DNA of 64,000 nucleotides from Strigops habroptila (GCF_004027225.2 NC_046358.1:5670720-5734719), one strand, 5' to 3'; positions 48,926 to 62,785 are shown, counted from the first letter of the stretch. A program made the numbers and translations. The notes: generated by a model not told the origin, from the letters alone.

Positions 48926-51350
48926 CAGGCTCTGCAGTATAATCCCAAGCACCCAGGCTGTTGGCCAGTTTTCTCCAGTTTTCTTTCACAAATTATAATG
49001 CTGAAAAAAACCCCAGTCTGAAAGGAAAGGACATTGTTTTCAGGAGCCTCTGAGTCAACACTTAAAGCCTCTATTCATAAAAATAAGTATTGCAGCATCT
49101 GGACCTCCGCTTGGGCAGCGTTGTTCAGTCATGTAAAATGCTCTCAAACACACCGATACTGAGTCTCTTTTCTAAGTGTAAAAACTTCAGAAGAAAATGA
49201 ACCTCAAACCAAACAAAATCAATGAGAGAACAGGCTGGAGGAAGGTAATCTGGTTAATGACAAGACTGAAGAAGTCATCATTAGTTATTTAGAAGGAAAT
49301 GCAGTGGAGCATGTAAGCTCCACACAGAATGTTTGGAGCCCATTACAATATCAATGAGCTAGATTAATGATTATAAATGACCACCACTACAGAACTGGTT
49401 TGAATGCAGAACAGAATGAATGCACTAAGAGAAACCTGAAACAACGAGGCATCCAACTACCCCTTTTAAGGGTATGCTTTTGGCTAACGTTCTGTAACTC
49501 TTGATTTTAACTCTTGCAATGCTCCAGTGAGCTGTGTGTTCTAAAAAAGACTGAAAAAAGAGAGGAGGAAATAAGTTCATTTTCTCTGTATTCCACAGGG
49601 AGAAATTGATGTTTAATAAGAATTTAATACAGATGTTAATTTCTAAATAATGAAACTACTTTTTTAGTTTACATTCTTTAAGCTTCCGCCCAGCAAGTTC
49701 TAAACTCTCCAGATGTCCATTAATCCTGAAAGTTTCTCATGGACATCATGCGTCTTTGTCAAACTTTAACTGAAAACACCACCTGTTTTACAGCTAAATA
49801 CACTTCCATGGACCATCTACCATGAACCACAAGTTAAGCATATTTTGCTGGAGGAAAGATCAGGCAAATGCCCTAAATCCTGCAGCATTATGCCCTAACA
49901 CTGATGGTATGCATATATTATGGTAATCAGGGAAGTGTAAGAAACAAGACAAAAGAGCGACTCTTGTTGCAGAAAGAAAAAGAACACTTTCTTGCTGCTG
50001 CACAGGGCTTTCTAGAGGGGAAAAAAAGGCCATCTACTGGAGGACAAATGTAGAGATGAATCCATACTGTAATCCTGGCTTGTAGAAAGTGGAAATAGAT
50101 AGAGTTCAGTTGTTTAATCTTTTTCAGCCTCATAATGAGGTCAGGCTCTTCGGGACCTTTGTAAGGTTCTTTATGGCAGAGCAATAAAAAGGAATATCAT
50201 TTAACTGATTAACGGTGGGATGATAGCTTAGCGTGGTGAGCAAATGATTTTGACCAGATATGATACGCAAGTGATTTCTCATCAAGGAAGCATGATCAGT
50301 GTTCTGTGGATGGATTGCTGCTGTGATGTAGGCTACTGAGAAGACGACGCAAAGAAGAAACAAAACGCAACCTCTAAAAGATGTAGGACTGCCCTTACTT
50401 GGAATAAAAGATGGCAGGAATCCTGAAACCCCAAATACAGTTACTGCTGACTAACCCAGTCAATGACAACAGTAAGATGGGCCATCCATAGTGAGTAACA
50501 CTGCATTAACCTCTACCAGCAGCTGGGGCCTCAGCGACATTGTTGTAACACAACTGTACTCTTTGTGGTTTCACTTACATTTCTTCGTCTCCTATGCAAC
50601 AATATCCTGACTGTTCAGCAAAAAAACCCATCATGGAAATGTAAGTATGATAAATCCTCAGAGTGGGAGTCAAGATGAAAGCTGCTCTTTAAGCATCTCC
50701 AGCCATTGAAGGCTTATAAAACACATGTTCCTTTTATTTGCTGCAACATTTGCCCTTCTTCCCCCATTCGATGCTGAGACTTCTGGAGCAAGTCTGAAGC
50801 TCAGATGGTGCAAATCACACAGCAATATAGCTTGAAGAGGTACTTAAATGTAATGGATTTCAGCATATGTTCTTGACTCAAAGGAAGTGTGCTGGATCTT
50901 TCAAAGCAGAGCTTAAAAGCTGAAGTCCTATTTGCTCCATGCAATTATAAATGTTTCTTAATGCTGCCCTGTTGGGAAAAAAATTGCTTCCTGGTGTTTC
51001 TGGCTAAAGAACTGTATCTAAATTCACTACATCAGATGTAGCTGCATTTTAGTAGTACTCTATGTGAAATGGATGGTAAAAGGAGGGATAATATATAAAT
51101 GTATTAATTCATATTCCTTTCACTTCCACACCATGTTTAAAGGTAACATTCATCCTTGCATTTGTCTTTCACATGAATTATCTCCTGTCTGGATCTGTTT
51201 CAGGCTTTGCTGTTCCAACTCCCCACCTACATGCAGTACAAAGGGCTCTTAAACTAGTAGTTCTAGCTCTTAAAAGATTAAAAATTAAATTATTAACATA
51301 TAGGGGATCCCAAAGGAAAGCAGAAAACATCGCACCTCCAAAAAAAGTTA

Positions 51351-51891
51351 AGTACTCCACTTGGAGTACTGCATACAGTTCTGGTATTCCCAACATAAGA
51401 AGGACATGGAGCTGTTGGAGCAAGTCCAGAGGAGGCCATGAGGATGATCGGGGGCTCAAGCACCTCCCACACAAAGACAGGCTGAGGAAGTTGGGGCTGC
51501 TCAGCCTGGAGAAGAGAAGCTGCATGGAGACCTCAGAGCAGCTTCCAGTGTCTGAAGGGGGCTACAAGGATGCTGGAGAGGGACTCTTCATCAGGGACTG
51601 TAGTGATAGGACAAGGGGTGATGAGTTCAGACTTAAACTGGGGAAGTTCAGGTTAGGTATAAGGAAGAAATTTTTCACTATGAGAGTGCTGAGGTGCCCA
51701 GAGAAGCTGGGCACCTCAGCAGGGTGCCCAGAGAAGCTGTGGCTGCCCCATCCCTGGCAGTGGTCAAGGCCAGGTTGGACACAGGGGCTTGGAGCAACCT
51801 GCTCTAGTGGAAGGTGTTTCTGCCCATGGCAGGGGGTTGGAACTGGATGAGCTTTAAGGTCCCTTCCAACCAAAACCATTCTATGATTCTA
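51351..51891 (+). mobile_element. CR1 LINE fragment with internal hairpin rearrangement
   Basis: Plus-orientation CR1 end covering the last part of ORF2 and the 3'UTR. Blocks include GGAGCTGTTGGAGCAAGTCC, GAGGATGATCGGGGGCTCAA, GACTGTAGTGATAGGACAAG and the tail ATTCTATGATTCTATG. Near 51,688-51,720 the usual sequence is replaced by an inverted repeat. Antisense to CSTPP1. Confidence 0.94.
51688..51720. repeat. Perfect 12-base inverted repeat inside CR1
   Basis: GCTGAGGTGCCC (51688-51699) and GGGCACCTCAGC (51709-51720) with a nine-base loop. Other CR1 copies here read GCTGAGGCGCTGGCACAGGG or GAGACACTGGCACAGGG at this place, so the hairpin is particular to this copy. Confidence 0.9.
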
Positions 51892-54800
51892 TGTTCACCA
51901 GACAAATACAAATTATAAGAAATAGCTCCTTAGTTATTAGAGAAATACAGAAGTGACTCTCTGGACTTGAAAACCTGGGTCCATGTGCCAAAACAAGACT
52001 TAACTTACGAGCTCTGACAGGTAAAATAGGGGCCTCAAGGATCCATGCTGGTGGGCAACAAACAATGCTCAAGTTCAAGGTTTCCAAATTATCTCCACTA
52101 AATGGGATATGTTTGGAAAGTCACTTTGCATGACATGTTTATCAAGGGAAAAAACAAATCTCACTATTTACTTTTGCTCTTTCCTTTTAGGAGGATGTTT
52201 TCTGGGGTTTAGTAAAGAACAAACAGATGAGTGCTGCAGAGGGAAATAGACTGAGAGCCTTTATGTGTACATCTCATTTTCACTTGCAGCTTTGTATACA
52301 CAGCTGTGACCAGAACAGACTTTTGCTGAATGAAGGACACAGAGTTCTGCACCCACTGCCACAGCACAAGGAAGAGCATCATTACTTGCTTTGCTGTTAA
52401 TGTTTGAAGTAACAAATCAGTGAATTATTTGGGGATTTAATGGGCTTTTCTTCAGATTTCCTTTTCTTTTTGAACTGCTGTCGCTATGACTCTAAGTCTT
52501 TCCATGAATACAGTGTACATTTGAAAGCTTTTCAGTGCTAGACAGATTAGGTTCTAATTTCAATGTCTGAGTAAAAATGTTAACTATTCTAGATGTTAAA
52601 AGGAAGCAATGAAAATACTTCCTGTTATACCTATTAGGAAACAAAAAGAAACCTACACAACTGCTAGAAGTCTCTGGTATAGCAGGACTATGTGGAGATA
52701 CAGGAGTGGAGTTTGTGGATGCAATAATGTGCTTTCAGATGCTAAACAGGAATAGGGGCAGAATAGTTTTGACTAGATAAAACTTGTGCTCTATAAAACA
52801 AATATAATTTATTACTCATCTTTACAGTATTTTATTTTTTCTAAGTGTGAATACAACACTTAAACAAGATGAGCAATACAAACAACATTAGTATTTAGTG
52901 ATAATGATATATCAGCAAATGGCCATATTCGACTCAAAATGTCCAAAAGATGGAAGGAAAACAATTCTTGAATGCACGGATGAAATTAAAGCAGGTGAAA
53001 TAGTACCTAGAATTATTAAGCAGAAAGATAAAAGCACATAGGAAGTCAGGGATTCAGTCACAATTCCTCCCCTGCTTGGGAATACAGGAGAAGAATACAA
53101 TGGTCTAATTATTCATGTTTGAGGCACTTTCTAATAAGTTAAAAGTTGATATATAACATTATAAATGGAGATCTGTAATCCTTTTCTGAACTTGGCTATC
53201 ATGGCCTGCAAGTATTAATGGGAATAGAAAACATGGCATGAATGAACAATCTAGAGAATTGAAGAGTTACAAACAGAGCTAACAAAGATGATACTATCCC
53301 CAAAAATCTGGGACAGCAGTTAGAAGACACTAGTTCTCTCACATGTTTCAGGTAGAAAAGATACCACCACTTTCCTATACGGAGATTGAAAACAAACAAA
53401 CAAAACCCTAAAACCCAAAGGACTGGCATTCTCATTTCCCCGAAAGAGGTTAAGATTCCTTAGGGAAAGAGGCTGGTTTCTTGTCAGGGAAAGCCCAGTG
53501 ATCTGTGATACAGAGGCAAACTAACACAGAGAAGTGAAATATGGAAGTGGCTGGAGGAACACTGCATGATTCCCAGGTGGAAGATGACAGCATGCTTTGT
53601 AAACAATGATTCCATCCTGCATCGGGTCTGATACTGAAGAATAATAATAGTTACTATTACACAAGGGAAGTTCAGAGGTTCGTCCAGCCTGGTAACTGTG
53701 ACACTGCTAACTCCCACTGTGCACCCAGTGCTGCTGGTGTGTGGCACACAATAGAGGTCTTCCCATTTCTTATGAGGAATTGCAGTGCTGAATGTGCAGT
53801 TTTACCTTTCTTGCTCTGAACGTTAGCTAGAGCTGAGGTAGAACCTATAGGGCAAAGCAACTTACTTCCTCTTATTTACATGAGACAGGCACAATCTCGT
53901 CCTGTTCTCTTAAATTACATCCCTCAGACTTTTCACTTTCAAAGCAGAAGACTTTGGGTCAAGAGAGACTCTTCTGTCACAGAAGGCCAAGGGAATTAGG
54001 GTACCTAATGTAATCAGAGACCCAGATATACGTTATTGCCCATTCAGTGCAGAATATCCATGGGACAGTCATGCATTTAGTCAGCTAGGCAGCACTAGCT
54101 AGATCCTTCAGTTATGGGTCTGGTTGCAAACCAATGTTGAATATTTTCCTCCTTAATTTAGGTAGATTATCACTGAAAGCCTAATTGTGCATTATTGCTA
54201 ACTGAGCGGATGAGAAACAAACGAACAGAATCCCCAATGAAGAGATCTGAGAGCACTGCAAAGCAGTCTCTAGTGTTCTAAACAAAACCTCTCTTCATTA
54301 AACTGGTTAATATTTAAATTTTTAAACTATAAGGGCTTATGTGTTTCTATTTCTAGGGTTTTCCTTGTCTGTTCCAAGACAGATCATCCTGTGAAATTGG
54401 AGCCCAACATCAGCTGTACAGAAGGGAGGTCTTTAAGTGATAGTACATGATACCGCATTTAACAGCGTTCCTGTGCCAGTCTGCATAATGAGTGGGGGAT
54501 GAAAAGCAATCGTTTTTCTTCATGTACAGCTCTGTGAGGACAGTTCCAAGCCTGCCACACAAAACTCCTTTAATAATGCAATCCAGAGCCTTTGATTTGA
54601 GGAACACGCAGAAGAATAAACAACCTATTAATCTAAATTTTCTCGTTTGCCTGAAAGTACAAAGAGGCAATGAACAAACCTCTTGGCTACATTAAGTGGA
54701 CTGAAATGCAAAACTGCTTCTTTTCTCACCCTACAGTTACTCAGGAAAAAGGAGGGGGGGAGAAGAGGGAAGGGAGAGAACAGGCAAGGGAAGCAGAAAT

Positions 54801-57284
54801 GGTTTTAATATAAATTGCTCAGTCAAAACATCGGGCACAATGAATTCTGAAGAAGGCTTTCAAGTATTGCCACACGAAGGCACTTTAATACAAGTGGATA
54901 TGCTCAGAAGATGAATGCAAGAGATAGCATTACTTAGTAAAGAGCAAGAATCCTCAGGCTAACCAACCCTCAATTGAGCTGGTACTGTCAAGATGAAGGA
55001 ACCAGTGGTAGTAGCTTGATTAATGTTTGCAGTGGTTTTGTTTGTTTTGGGAAGCTTCAATACAAAATACAGGTGAACACCTTGATTAATGTTAGTCTCC
55101 TGACTGACTGCAGTGGTGTGCTTTGCTCTGTTATTCTAATGTACTTGCAGCCAGCAGAGGTGTTTTCATTATCCATCCACAGATTTTAACATCTGAAATA
55201 GAATTGTTCTAGAAGCACTGTCAGTCTGACTCAGACAGTCTGCAGCGCCCCAGCACTAACAGTGTGGTTAGAGGATATGTTTAGGCATTTGGCTAAACAC
55301 TTTTGGCAAAGGTTCTTGGTTCCCCTACAGCCTTTTTCACAGCTTGAGAAGGGCAGAGAAATATTCAAGTTGCTTGTCAAAGCAGCTTCACTGCATCTAT
55401 GGTTTGGGTAAAATACGTACGGTTTCAGTCAAGCTCTTCTCTGGATGTATAGCAAATTATAATGTACTCAGAAAGTTATTAGAAAGAAAAAAGCTACTTC
55501 ACTGCCTGTAACAAGCAGAACCACCCTAAACTGAGAAAAGGGTAGGACCTGTGCCATAGAGGAAGTCATATCTGTGGGTTAAGCATCCATAATACTTTTT
55601 GTATTGAAAGTTCAGGAAGAGGCTTGAAATACCTGCAACAAGGGTATTTTCAGTCAAATTTCTTTGAGCCAATATACTAATCATCTTTCTGCTTTGGCTC
55701 CCACTCCTCAGCACACACTTCAAGCCAGACAAAACAAATTTAGCAAGCTGCTGATAGCTTATTCTGCGTTTGTAAACAAGAGATCTGAAGTTATATATAA
55801 ATTGTTTTCTGAGGAGAAGTTTTATGGTGCTAAGAGCAAGTTTGGCCTGGTACGCCCTTTGTACCAGCACCAAGCAAAGCTGTAATACAAGCATAGATTT
55901 TATACTGGGTCATCTACTGCAAAGGGCAGACCTCTCTACCTCTCATTCCCTCTCCATTATGTCAAGATAGGTGCCTGTACAGCCCCATTGTGAATGAGAC
56001 AAGAAGCTGATTTAACCGAAAAGTAGTTTCTTTTTTTCCAGGTTATTTTCTGTTTGGATCGGCTCTGTGCTGTCTTCACTACAGAGCCAACTGCACCCCC
56101 ACAAAGAAAGGGAAGAGAATTAAGAGCAAAGAGGAAGCCAAGGACTACTTCTTCCCTCACTAGTGCCAACCTAAAAGGCCTTATCTAGCCACAGGCTTCA
56201 CTGTCCTCCTTGGGAAGAAGCAGTTTCCTTGCAAGCCACCTTGTTGAACAGCTGGCCACAGGATTACCAGGAAAACTCTCTTCTTCTTCCTCCAGTGTCT
56301 CAAAGCAATGCATCACCTTCCTCAGAATGCAATCCACAAAATGTCCCTACCTCCACAGCAAACAGGACAGAATGCCAGGCAATATTTTACGGATGATAGT
56401 ACCTGTGACTAGAAAAGGCAAATGAAATTCATAATATTCCTGGTTAAAAAATCCAAAAGTCAACACTAGGGAAAAAGCAGGAAATTAATCTCTTGGAGAG
56501 TAAGTTTAACTATCTCCTGCATCACGCAATTTTAAATCATTAAGGAAATAGCTTATGGTTATTAAAGCTAGAGAATTAAAGGGATAAATCATTCCGAATT
56601 TATCTACTGAAGAATCTCTTACAAGAGTAAAATCTTGAACTGAAGTTAGTGAACAAGTGCCAGGCGCCTCCAATTATATCCTCCAGTAGCCACCATCTGA
56701 AGAAATTTAGGGTCATCTTAATTAAGGACAAATGAATCTTTAACCAGTCACTTTTGTAGTCAGCAATGGTGGAGGAGTCTCTGTTTTGTAGCATTCAGAG
56801 GCTGCCTTTTAAACTGTTCTATTAAGCAAGATAGGAACATCCCTTGCTCTGGGCAAAAAAGTCATTAGATGCAGCTAGTTCCACCCTGTCTCTCTTATGT
56901 GTTTGTATTTGACTTGGAAAGGTGCATCTCCTTCAAGTGCCATGTCTGCCTTAAGGTTTTCCAACCAAGTCAATTTTCCTTCCTAGTAATGGGAGCATCT
57001 ACCCTTTTGAAGTTGGTTGGTTGGGGTTTTTGTTAAGACTTACTCATGATTATCAGGTGCTTGAAAGCGCAATAACTAATTTTAAAATTACCAGATTAGA
57101 TTTCTGTGGAGAGAACAGGTTATTAATAGCTGAAGAGTTCAAAATTCCAAAAACCCACCCACACTTGGACTGACATGCCAACATCAGGCATATTTTGCCT
57201 TTGCTGTCAGTTTCTATCACTATTTAGATTTACTCTTCAACTTTATGAACAGCAAACAGCATTACAGCAAACCACTGTAACACT

Positions 57285-57871
57285 GGAGTAAACTGAAGCG
57301 TGACCAGCAGGTGGAAGGAGGTGATCCTGCCCCTCTACTCTGCTCTCGTGAGACCTCACTTGCAGCAATGTGTACAGTTCTGGTGTCCTCAACGTAAGGA
57401 GAACATGGAGCTGTTGGAGCAAGTCCAGAGGAGGCCACGAGGATGATCGGGGGCTGGAGCATCTCCCGTATGAAGACAGGCTGAGAAACTTGGGGCTGTT
57501 CAGCCTGGAGAAGAGAAGCTGCGTGGAGACCTCAGAGCAGCTTCCAGTGTCTGAAGGGGGCTACAAGGATGCTGGAGAGGGACTGCTCATCAGGGACTGT
57601 AGTGCTAGGACAAGGGGCGATGGGTTCAAACTTAAACAGAGGAAGTTCAGGTTAGATATAAGGAAGAAGTTCTTTACTATGAGGGCGGTGAGACATTGGA
57701 ACAGGTTGCCCAAGGAAGTTGTGAATGCTCCATCCCTGGCAGTGTTCAAGGCCGGGTTGGACAGAGTCTTGAGCGACGCAGTTTAGCGTGAGGCGCCCCT
57801 GCCCATGGCAGGGGGTTGGAACGAGATGATCTTAAGGTTCTTTCCAACCCTAACTATTCTATGATTCTATG
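57285..57871 (+). mobile_element. CR1 LINE fragment, longest copy, ORF2 tail still open
   Basis: Plus-orientation CR1 of about 590 bases. A frame at 57370-57786 stays open and ends in WNRLPKEVVNAPSLAVFKAG, the typical C-terminus of the CR1 ORF2 protein. The 3' end is CTATTCTATGATTCTATG. The reverse transcriptase core is absent because the copy is 5'-truncated. Antisense to CSTPP1. Confidence 0.94.
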
Positions 57872-58953
57872 AAAGACCTGCTTTTGGATCTTCAAAGTTT
57901 ACAAATCTATTTTTCCACTCAGTAGAATAAAGACGAGCAGGGATCAATCTGTTTAGAGATATTAACCATTATAGAAACTGTACAGCATTGCCTAAGCACT
58001 GAAATTTTCATCTGATGTCACAATTTCCTGTCTCAAACTGAGATTTTCCTGTTTGCACCTTCTGATGTTTTGGAAGTCATGCAAAGAATAGAACAAAGCT
58101 TTGTCCAAGCTGTTACCTAATTTCATGTTCAGGTTATAAAATGAATGGAATTTGTTCAGCACATGGCATAGGAAGGCAGTATTAATCAATTATTCCAGTA
58201 GTGTAAGATCTTATTTATCTCAAGAGAAAACCCCAAGGAAAACCCATTTAAAAACATGACATTATATTTGTATGGCTGAGCATTGTAAATGTCATAAAAT
58301 GTTAAAATTAGGAACATGCAGAAAACTTTATTGACCTCAAGCCTGGATAAATTATACCATCATTTCCTCCATTATGCAAATACTATTCTTAAGCTTTATA
58401 TTACGATGGCATTTTTCCTAGTTTCTTCATAACATCTATAATTCTTGCATACAAATCTCTTTGTCACAGTGGTGCCAAACATCTTTATTGACTGATTTCT
58501 GTATTATACTTTATTTGGATGGAATGTCACATATTTTCTTTTCCAAAAGGCACACAGCCTACCCATGATGAAATTCAAATAACAGGAGAGATTAAGTTCT
58601 CTGCCAAACAGCGACAATATTTTAACTACCTTTCTGATATATCTCAACTGGAAGATTCAAGTAAAACTCATCTAGTATTAGCATAGATATCTTTCATAAA
58701 CTCCTAAGCAGTAAAAAAATGAATAATGCCATGTAAAATAGAGTCTGCTGATAATAGTGAGTAATGGTGAGAAGCCAGGAATTTGCAGAGAGCTGGAAAG
58801 AGAAACCAAATGAAAGAGGTAAAAAGAAACATGGGACAAAAGCCCAAAGCTAATGATATGCATATCAGGAGTAAAGCGTAGTAATGATAGTCCTCTTGAC
58901 ATTTCCCTCCATGGGGAGAAAAATAAAGTGGTGTTCAGAAGAAGTGTGTGCTG

Positions 58954-58981
58954 TATTTAATGTAAGATATTTAATGTAAGA
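58954..58981. repeat. 14-base direct tandem duplication
   Basis: TATTTAATGTAAGA occurs twice in direct succession within the large CSTPP1 intron. Confidence 0.85.
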
Positions 58982-59434
58982 TGTGTCATCCTTCTTTTTC
59001 TGCATAATCCAAATCATTTTCCATTTCAGTGATAATTCGGGGAGATGGCAGTAATGGAGTGGTACTTAACATATTCAAATATTAAAAGCAGATGTTCATA
59101 ATTTCTGTCGGGGGTTGAAGAGGGTTGGCTGAGAAGCTCTCAGCACTGCTGAGAATTGATTTTCAAAGTCTGAAACACCTGGGAAATTTTACAGGACTAG
59201 GAAAAAAGCTGGAATGCCATTAGCACTTAAAATTATAAGATCAGGGGCTTACTTTGACTGAAGTGGCTACCAGCAAGAGCATGCAGTACACCAATGAGTG
59301 CAAGGATGAGGTCAAAATAAGTCCTAAAGTGCTGCCATCAGTTGAGATACTCAAGGCATCTGTACATGGCCAGCTACATCGTATTCCCAAATACAATATT
59401 CAGACAGAAAATAATAGACTTCATTGGTTACAGT

Positions 59435-59830
59435 GGCTGAATGGGGCTGTTTAGCCTGGAGAAGAGGAGCTGCGTGGAGACCTCAGAGCAGCTTCCAGTG
59501 CCTAAAGGGGCTGACAAGAAATCTGGAGAAGGACTTTTTACAAGGACAGGTAGTGACAGGACAAGGGGCAACGGGTTCAAACTTAAACAGGGGAGATTTA
59601 GGTTGGATATCAGGAAGAAATTCTTTACTGTGAGAGCCATGAGACACTGGCACAGGGTGCCCAGAGAAGCTGTGGCTGCCCCATCCCTGGCAGTGTTCAA
59701 GGCCAGGTTGGACACAGGGGCTTGGAGCAACCTGCTCTAGTGGAAGGTGTCCCTGCCCGTGGAGGGGGTTGGAGCTGGAGGAGCTTTAAGGTCCCTTCCA
59801 ACCCAAACCATTCTATGGTTCTATTATTCT
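59435..59830 (+). mobile_element. CR1 LINE 3' fragment
   Basis: Plus-orientation copy starting GAATGGGGCTGTTTAGCCTG and ending ATTCTATGGTTCTATTATTC. It contains GAAGAGGAGCTGCGTGGAGA and TTGGAGCAACCTGCTCTAGTG. Antisense to CSTPP1. Confidence 0.93.
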
Positions 59831-62689
59831 AACAGCTATCAACCATGAAAAAAAATAATCTTGGTGAATTAAGTAATCTTTTCAAATGGGAACACAGGTC
59901 TAGATGTAAAAAAGTATCAAATAACAGTTGGGCTTTGAGAGATACTACACTTTATACTGACCAGTGCTGTGAGTAAAAAACCTGAATTATTCAAAATAAC
60001 CACCAAACACGTTAACAGGATAACTGTTACAGCTCAAAACAAGAATGAGGAATCACACTTAGAAGGTGAATTTCTCCTGGGATCCCAGAGAATACCCCTG
60101 TAGTTCTACGTTCTGAAGCAATTTTTCAATTACTGGCCTAAAAAAGAACAGGAATTCATGATAACATTTGTGAGCCATATGGAAACTGAGGCAACACTAG
60201 AAATTTAAAAGGACTGAGTAGTAACATAAAGAATCCTCACTGACATATTGGCTCACATCTAGCCTAGAGTATCCTCAGACATGAAACACCACATCTAGAA
60301 ACAAAGAATGCAGAGGGCTCCACCTGGGTAAGTAGTTTCTATGAAGACAAGTGGAAAGGAATGTGACCACAAATCCTCAGAATAAGGTAATCAGGAGAGT
60401 AATATGGTCCCCAGACGAGTGATCACAGCAATGCGAAGTAGAGAGGCTGAATTACCAGCATTTGACCAATCTGAAATAGCCACAACGCAGGAATGGTGGT
60501 GAGGATTGAAAAGGAGTCAGAAGCGCTGCAAGAACTATCATGTTCTTACAAAACCTGCCTCACAGACCTCCAAAAACCTATCAAATAAACAACCTTCTTC
60601 CATGGTCAGGACAGTTCCTTTCTCACCTGGCCCTTTTATCATCTCAAGCAGTCTTCACAAGCGACCGTTTCTACATGGCAGGAGGAGCACAAGGGCCACC
60701 CTACCTACCACATACCTGCAGAACTACTTCGCATCAGGCTCCCTGCCTCTGCCTGTGCTAAAGCATGTGCGAGCACATGAGGACAGTGTCCAAGAGCAGG
60801 CTATTTCCAGCAGCCCCCCCTTGCCATGAAAGCTCAGTGCTTCATGGGGACCGGGCTGTGGGCCAGCCTAATTGCTCTGGCAGCACCAGCAGCTGACTGC
60901 TTCCTCCTGCTCTTTTTCCCAGGGGCCCTTCGGCCCCTTCAGGCTCACATGACTTAATCAAACCTGAATGCCCTTCTGGAAGATATGCAAATGCAGTTGG
61001 ACAAAAGCATTTTGGCTCAATACTGGTGTTACTAAGTGAAGTTTAATGATGTGCTATACAGGTCACGCTCTATGGCCTAATGGTACTTTCTGGCTATAAA
61101 CTCGGCAAGTGTATTACTCTCTTAAGAAGGTTTTAACACAAAATATTAGTCTACTCATTATATTACCTAATTAAACTGGGCCAAGTATCAATATAAAGCA
61201 ATATGACCTGTATTTTAAGGCTAGGTTTGTCAACACTGGATTTTTGCCCTTATAAACTGCTAGGTGGTTTGAGTTCAGCCATGCTCACAGAGCACCACAC
61301 TCTGCATCCCACCTCTGATGTGCCCTGGCACTGGCGCAGTTCAATGTGCTGTTCTGCCAGAAAACCAACTCCAGCAGCAGCAGTACTGGACAGTTTTCTG
61401 CCAGTTTAGCATGCTGAGACAGATAAGCACGAGATCAGACAAGTGCTGGAGCTGCCCTCGGAAGGATGCAAGGAGGCAGTATCTCACTAACCAGCAATTA
61501 GATCAGGTTATGCTGACGTGGAACTGCAGCTTTAATTAAGGCATTAGTAAAGACTCAAATTCATTCAATTCAGAGAAGACAACAGCTTCAGTTTCTGATT
61601 TATCTTAGGCACATGACCAGAATAGGTATCTTTTTCCTGTCCAGCTCTTACCACAACAAACTGTACCACTAGGATATCCTTCTCTTAAATACTGAGCTGA
61701 AGCTTTTTCCACTGTGAAGTGGGATAAATCAACTATGAATGTTTCATAGCCACATGAAGCATGGTAGTCTGGTTTTAAAGCCATTTTAAAACTGAATGTG
61801 AAGACAGACAAATTACGTTGCTTTCAAGGTAATGAAAGTACAATCTCTAAAAGAACAGGTTTCAACTTGCAGTATTCCATCTTGCCCTGAGCAACCCATT
61901 TACACTGCGTGGTGGAACATACAGTGATGTATATTCCCTTTATTTATACTAAAGGTACAACGTGGGATCATAAAAGGCATTACAGGCCAGAGGGATTAAC
62001 TGAATATTGAACAAGTCTCCAGGACACACACATGTACTTTCAGGGTTCTCTTTCACCTGTTGAGATAACTAAAAGAACCAAGGACACTATTGGAAATGCT
62101 AAGATAAAGATAGCATCAGTTGTTCTAGGTATAATAAGGCTTCTGGGATAAGGTGGAAAGCATTTCACTGGGTGCAGGGATCAGTTCTTTCTAAACAATA
62201 GTGGTATCTCTACCTTATCCAGCCAGCTGCATGTCCTTGTCTACGTTACTAGAATTAATCCTACACAGAACTCAGCATAATTTGTTGTTTATTTACAACC
62301 ACTCTTCTCACATGCTAATGAGTGACACCAGCTCTTCAGAGGCAGAATTTGCTCCTCTTGCCAATCCACCCTTGGCAGACTGTGCCCTTGAAATAGAAGA
62401 CTTCAGGGAAGGACTGAAGCCAACGAGAGGGAATGCAAGGGAGGATACTATGATATGAGAAGAATGCCTGCAATTTTACAGGCAGAAGACCCAGCTGTCA
62501 GTTATTCAGATGTTTGAACTCACAGATACTAAGCTGTTTCATCAATAAAAGGTATACATTTAGATACTCAACTGCCAGAAAATGCCAGAGAACAAGTGCT
62601 CCTCCGGCCTCTATCCTGCTTTATGTACACTTACGATTGAAGGTGGCTGCATTAAGAAATAATGCAATATACCATGCTTCCTCCCAACC

Positions 62690-62785
62690 CCTAAAACAAG
62701 AAAAACCCCTTTACTACAACACCATCATCTCCATGCTCCTAAAACAAGAAAAACATCTTTAATACAGCATCGTCATCTCCACGCT
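62690..62785. repeat. 48-base tandem duplication (two diverged copies)
   Basis: Units 62690-62737 and 62738-62785 both start CCTAAAACAAGAAAAAC and end in CATCTCCATGCT or CATCTCCACGCT. They differ at only a handful of sites. It is a local duplication in the large CSTPP1 intron, with no coding potential. Confidence 0.85.

Noticed and set aside
51173-51850. 225-codon plus-strand open frame as a host gene
   Set aside because: Most of it is CR1 sequence ([28 protein letters not shown] are CR1 translations), not a host gene.
55526-55894. 122-codon minus-strand open frame in the large CSTPP1 intron
   Set aside because: No family resemblance and no exon borders; leucine- and lysine-rich composition as expected by chance.
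59254-59454. Frame upstream of the 59.4 kb CR1 (MTEVATSKSMQYTNECKDEV) as an exon or pseudogene
   Set aside because: No recognised family, no acceptor/donor pair in agreement, and it runs into CR1 sequence.
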